Assembly: GCA_001604495.1 (NCBI GenBank)
Contig: LVBR01000107.1
Span: 1-6,103 of the forward strand
Reading direction: 5' to 3'
DNA: 6,103 nt
Source of the DNA: Acholeplasmatales bacterium Tener_01
GTDB taxonomy: Bacteria; Bacillota_I; Bacilli_A; ML615J-28; CAG-698
Shown here: one piece after another, positions 4,822-6,103 of the stretch
How the letters are laid out: every line of letters begins with the position of its first letter
Position numbering within the stretch: the stretch's first letter is position 1
Notes under the pieces: model-generated
The model's input: only the letters and a program-made list of their open reading frames with translations
Databases searched by the model: none
Told to the model about the DNA's origin: nothing
Translations under genes and position numbers: made by a program

Positions 4822-6103
4822 CTACTTTTTTAATTTTGTTGGTCTTATTAAACAATCCTCACCATAGCCAATTAGATCAAGTCTATGAGCCTTTTGTAAG
4901 GCTTCTTTAATCAAATCGTAGTTTTCAGGCTTATAAAATTGTATCAATGCTCTTTGCATTGCTTTTTCGTGAGGATTTGTGGCAGTGTAGACTTTTTCTA
5001 ATGTCCTTGGGTCTACTCCTGTATAGTACATACAAGTAGATAGTGTACCCGGAGTTGGGTAAAAGTCTTGTACTTGATCAACGTGAATATGATTCTTTTT
5101 TAGATACTGTGCCATAATGATAGCATCACTTAAATCACTTCCGGGATGACTACTCATCAAATATGGGACAATATATTGATTCATATTAAGCTTTTTATTA
5201 ATCTCATAGAACTTCTTAGTGAAATCTTCATATAATTTAAAGCTAGGCTTTTGCATATATCTTAATACTTTATCGCTAATATGTTCAGGAGCAACACGAA
5301 GTTGACCTGATATATGATATTTAACTAATTCATTAAAGATTTCATCATCTTTATCATACATCAAATAGTCATATCTTATGCCACTACGAATAAAGACCTT
5401 TTTAACGCCTTTAAGGTTTCTTAATTCTCTTAAAATATCTAAATATTCTTTATGACTAACTTTAAGGTTTCTACATTTTCCAGGGAACAAGCATTTTCTA
5501 TTAACACATGCACCGAATTTATCTTGTTTATCACATGCTTTAATATAAAAGTTAGCAGTAGGTCCCCCAACATCGTGGATATATCCTTTAAATTCCGGAT
5601 CTTTAATCATTAGTTTGGCTTCTCTAATGATTGATTCTTTACTTCTACTTTGAATTATACGTCCTTGATGAAAGTTCAAAGAACAAAAAGAACAACTTCC
5701 AAGGCATCCGCGGTTAATTGCAAGTGAGAATTTAACCTCTTTGATTGCGGGTACGCCTTCTTTATACATTGGATGGTATGTTCTTTCATAATCAAGTTCA
5801 TAAACACTATCAAGTTCCGCTTGAGTTAGTGGATATTGTGGTGGATTTTGAACAATCCAAACACCATCATATTTTTCGACTAATGGTTTAGCTGAATAAG
5901 GATCAGTATTATCATATTGAATATTAAAGCTTTTAGCGTATGTTATTTTATCTTCCTTGTCTTCTTTAAAACTAGGTAAGTAAATAGCATCGCTTGGAAT
6001 ATATGCTTCATTTTTAGTTTTATATACTGTTCCTCTAATATAAATAATATCTTTAACATCTAAGCCACTATTTAGGGCATCTGCCACTTCAACAATTCCT
6101 TTT
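4822..6103 (-). CDS. ygiQ: YgiQ-family radical SAM protein, 5' end beyond the window
   Basis: A radical SAM enzyme of the YgiQ (UPF0313) family. Such proteins bind a 4Fe-4S cluster and cleave S-adenosylmethionine, but the substrate of this family is not established. The frame stays open to the right edge (it reads KGIVEVADALNSG), and family members run to roughly 600-740 residues, so about 200 N-terminal residues should lie outside; the GTG at 6087 is an internal valine. The 426 visible residues contain the cluster motif CLGSCSFC (CxxxCxxC, first Cys at 5704-5706), followed by FHQGR and QSRS. Further on are DVGGPTANFY, a second cysteine group (CVNRKCLFPGKC), IRSGIRYDY, LRVAPEH, YLMSSHPG and DFYPTPGT, all typical of YgiQ. 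The C-terminus looks complete, ending after GYGEDCLIRP with a TAG stop. No terminator separates it from dnaX, so read-through is possible. Family assignment is secure; biochemical function is unknown. Confidence 0.95.
   Translation of the reverse strand, partial: KGIVEVADALNSGLDVKDIIYIRGTVYKTKNEAYIPSDAIYLPSFKEDKEDKITYAKSFNIQYDNTDPYSAKPLVEKYDGVWIVQNPPQYPLTQAELDSVYELDYERTYHPMYKEGVPAIKEVKFSLAINRGCLGSCSFCSLNFHQGRIIQSRSKESIIREAKLMIKDPEFKGYIHDVGGPTANFYIKACDKQDKFGACVNRKCLFPGKCRNLKVSHKEYLDILRELRNLKGVKKVFIRSGIRYDYLMYDKDDEIFNELVKYHISGQLRVAPEHISDKVLRYMQKPSFKLYEDFTKKFYEINKKLNMNQYIVPYLMSSHPGSDLSDAIIMAQYLKKNHIHVDQVQDFYPTPGTLSTCMYYTGVDPRTLEKVYTATNPHEKAMQRALIQFYKPENYDLIKEALQKAHRLDLIGYGEDCLIRPTKLKK

Overview
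This is an AT-rich window from a low-GC Gram-positive lineage. It looks like a Bacilli or Mollicutes-related member of the Bacillota, possibly one of the uncultured gut orders, though that placement is inference. Shine-Dalgarno sites are of AGGAG/AAGGGG type. Intrinsic terminators are followed by U-tracts. The dnaX–ybaB/ebfC–recR order is the one known from Bacillus subtilis (dnaX–yaaK–recR). Tryptophan is encoded by TGG and no gene reads through an in-frame TGA, so the standard bacterial code applies and this is not a UGA=Trp mycoplasma.

All five genes lie on the minus strand, so transcription runs from the right edge to the left. At the right is the C-terminal two-thirds or so of a YgiQ-type radical SAM protein, cut by the window edge. 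A 46-bp gap follows, holding an extended -10 promoter and a strong Shine-Dalgarno. Then comes a tight replication/repair operon: dnaX (clamp-loader subunit), ybaB/ebfC (nucleoid-associated protein, 3 bp after dnaX) and recR (1 bp after ybaB). A hairpin terminator closes the operon 4 bp after the recR stop. After an AT-rich gap comes an RDD-family membrane protein, which ends in a near-ideal terminator. The last 139 bp at the left edge are non-coding AT-rich DNA.

The core operon joins three conserved housekeeping functions: loading the sliding clamp (DnaX), coating DNA (YbaB/EbfC) and recombinational gap repair (RecR). The flanking YgiQ and RDD genes have no evident functional tie to it. Most of the region is ordinary. 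The clearest oddity is DnaX. At 933 residues it is far longer than its relatives because of a roughly 400-residue linker between the clamp-loader core and the C-terminal domain. That linker holds several coiled-coil stretches, two kinds of internal repeat and a QMVLF peptide resembling the sliding-clamp-binding consensus. I see no mobile element, CRISPR array, tRNA, rRNA or defence-type system in the window.
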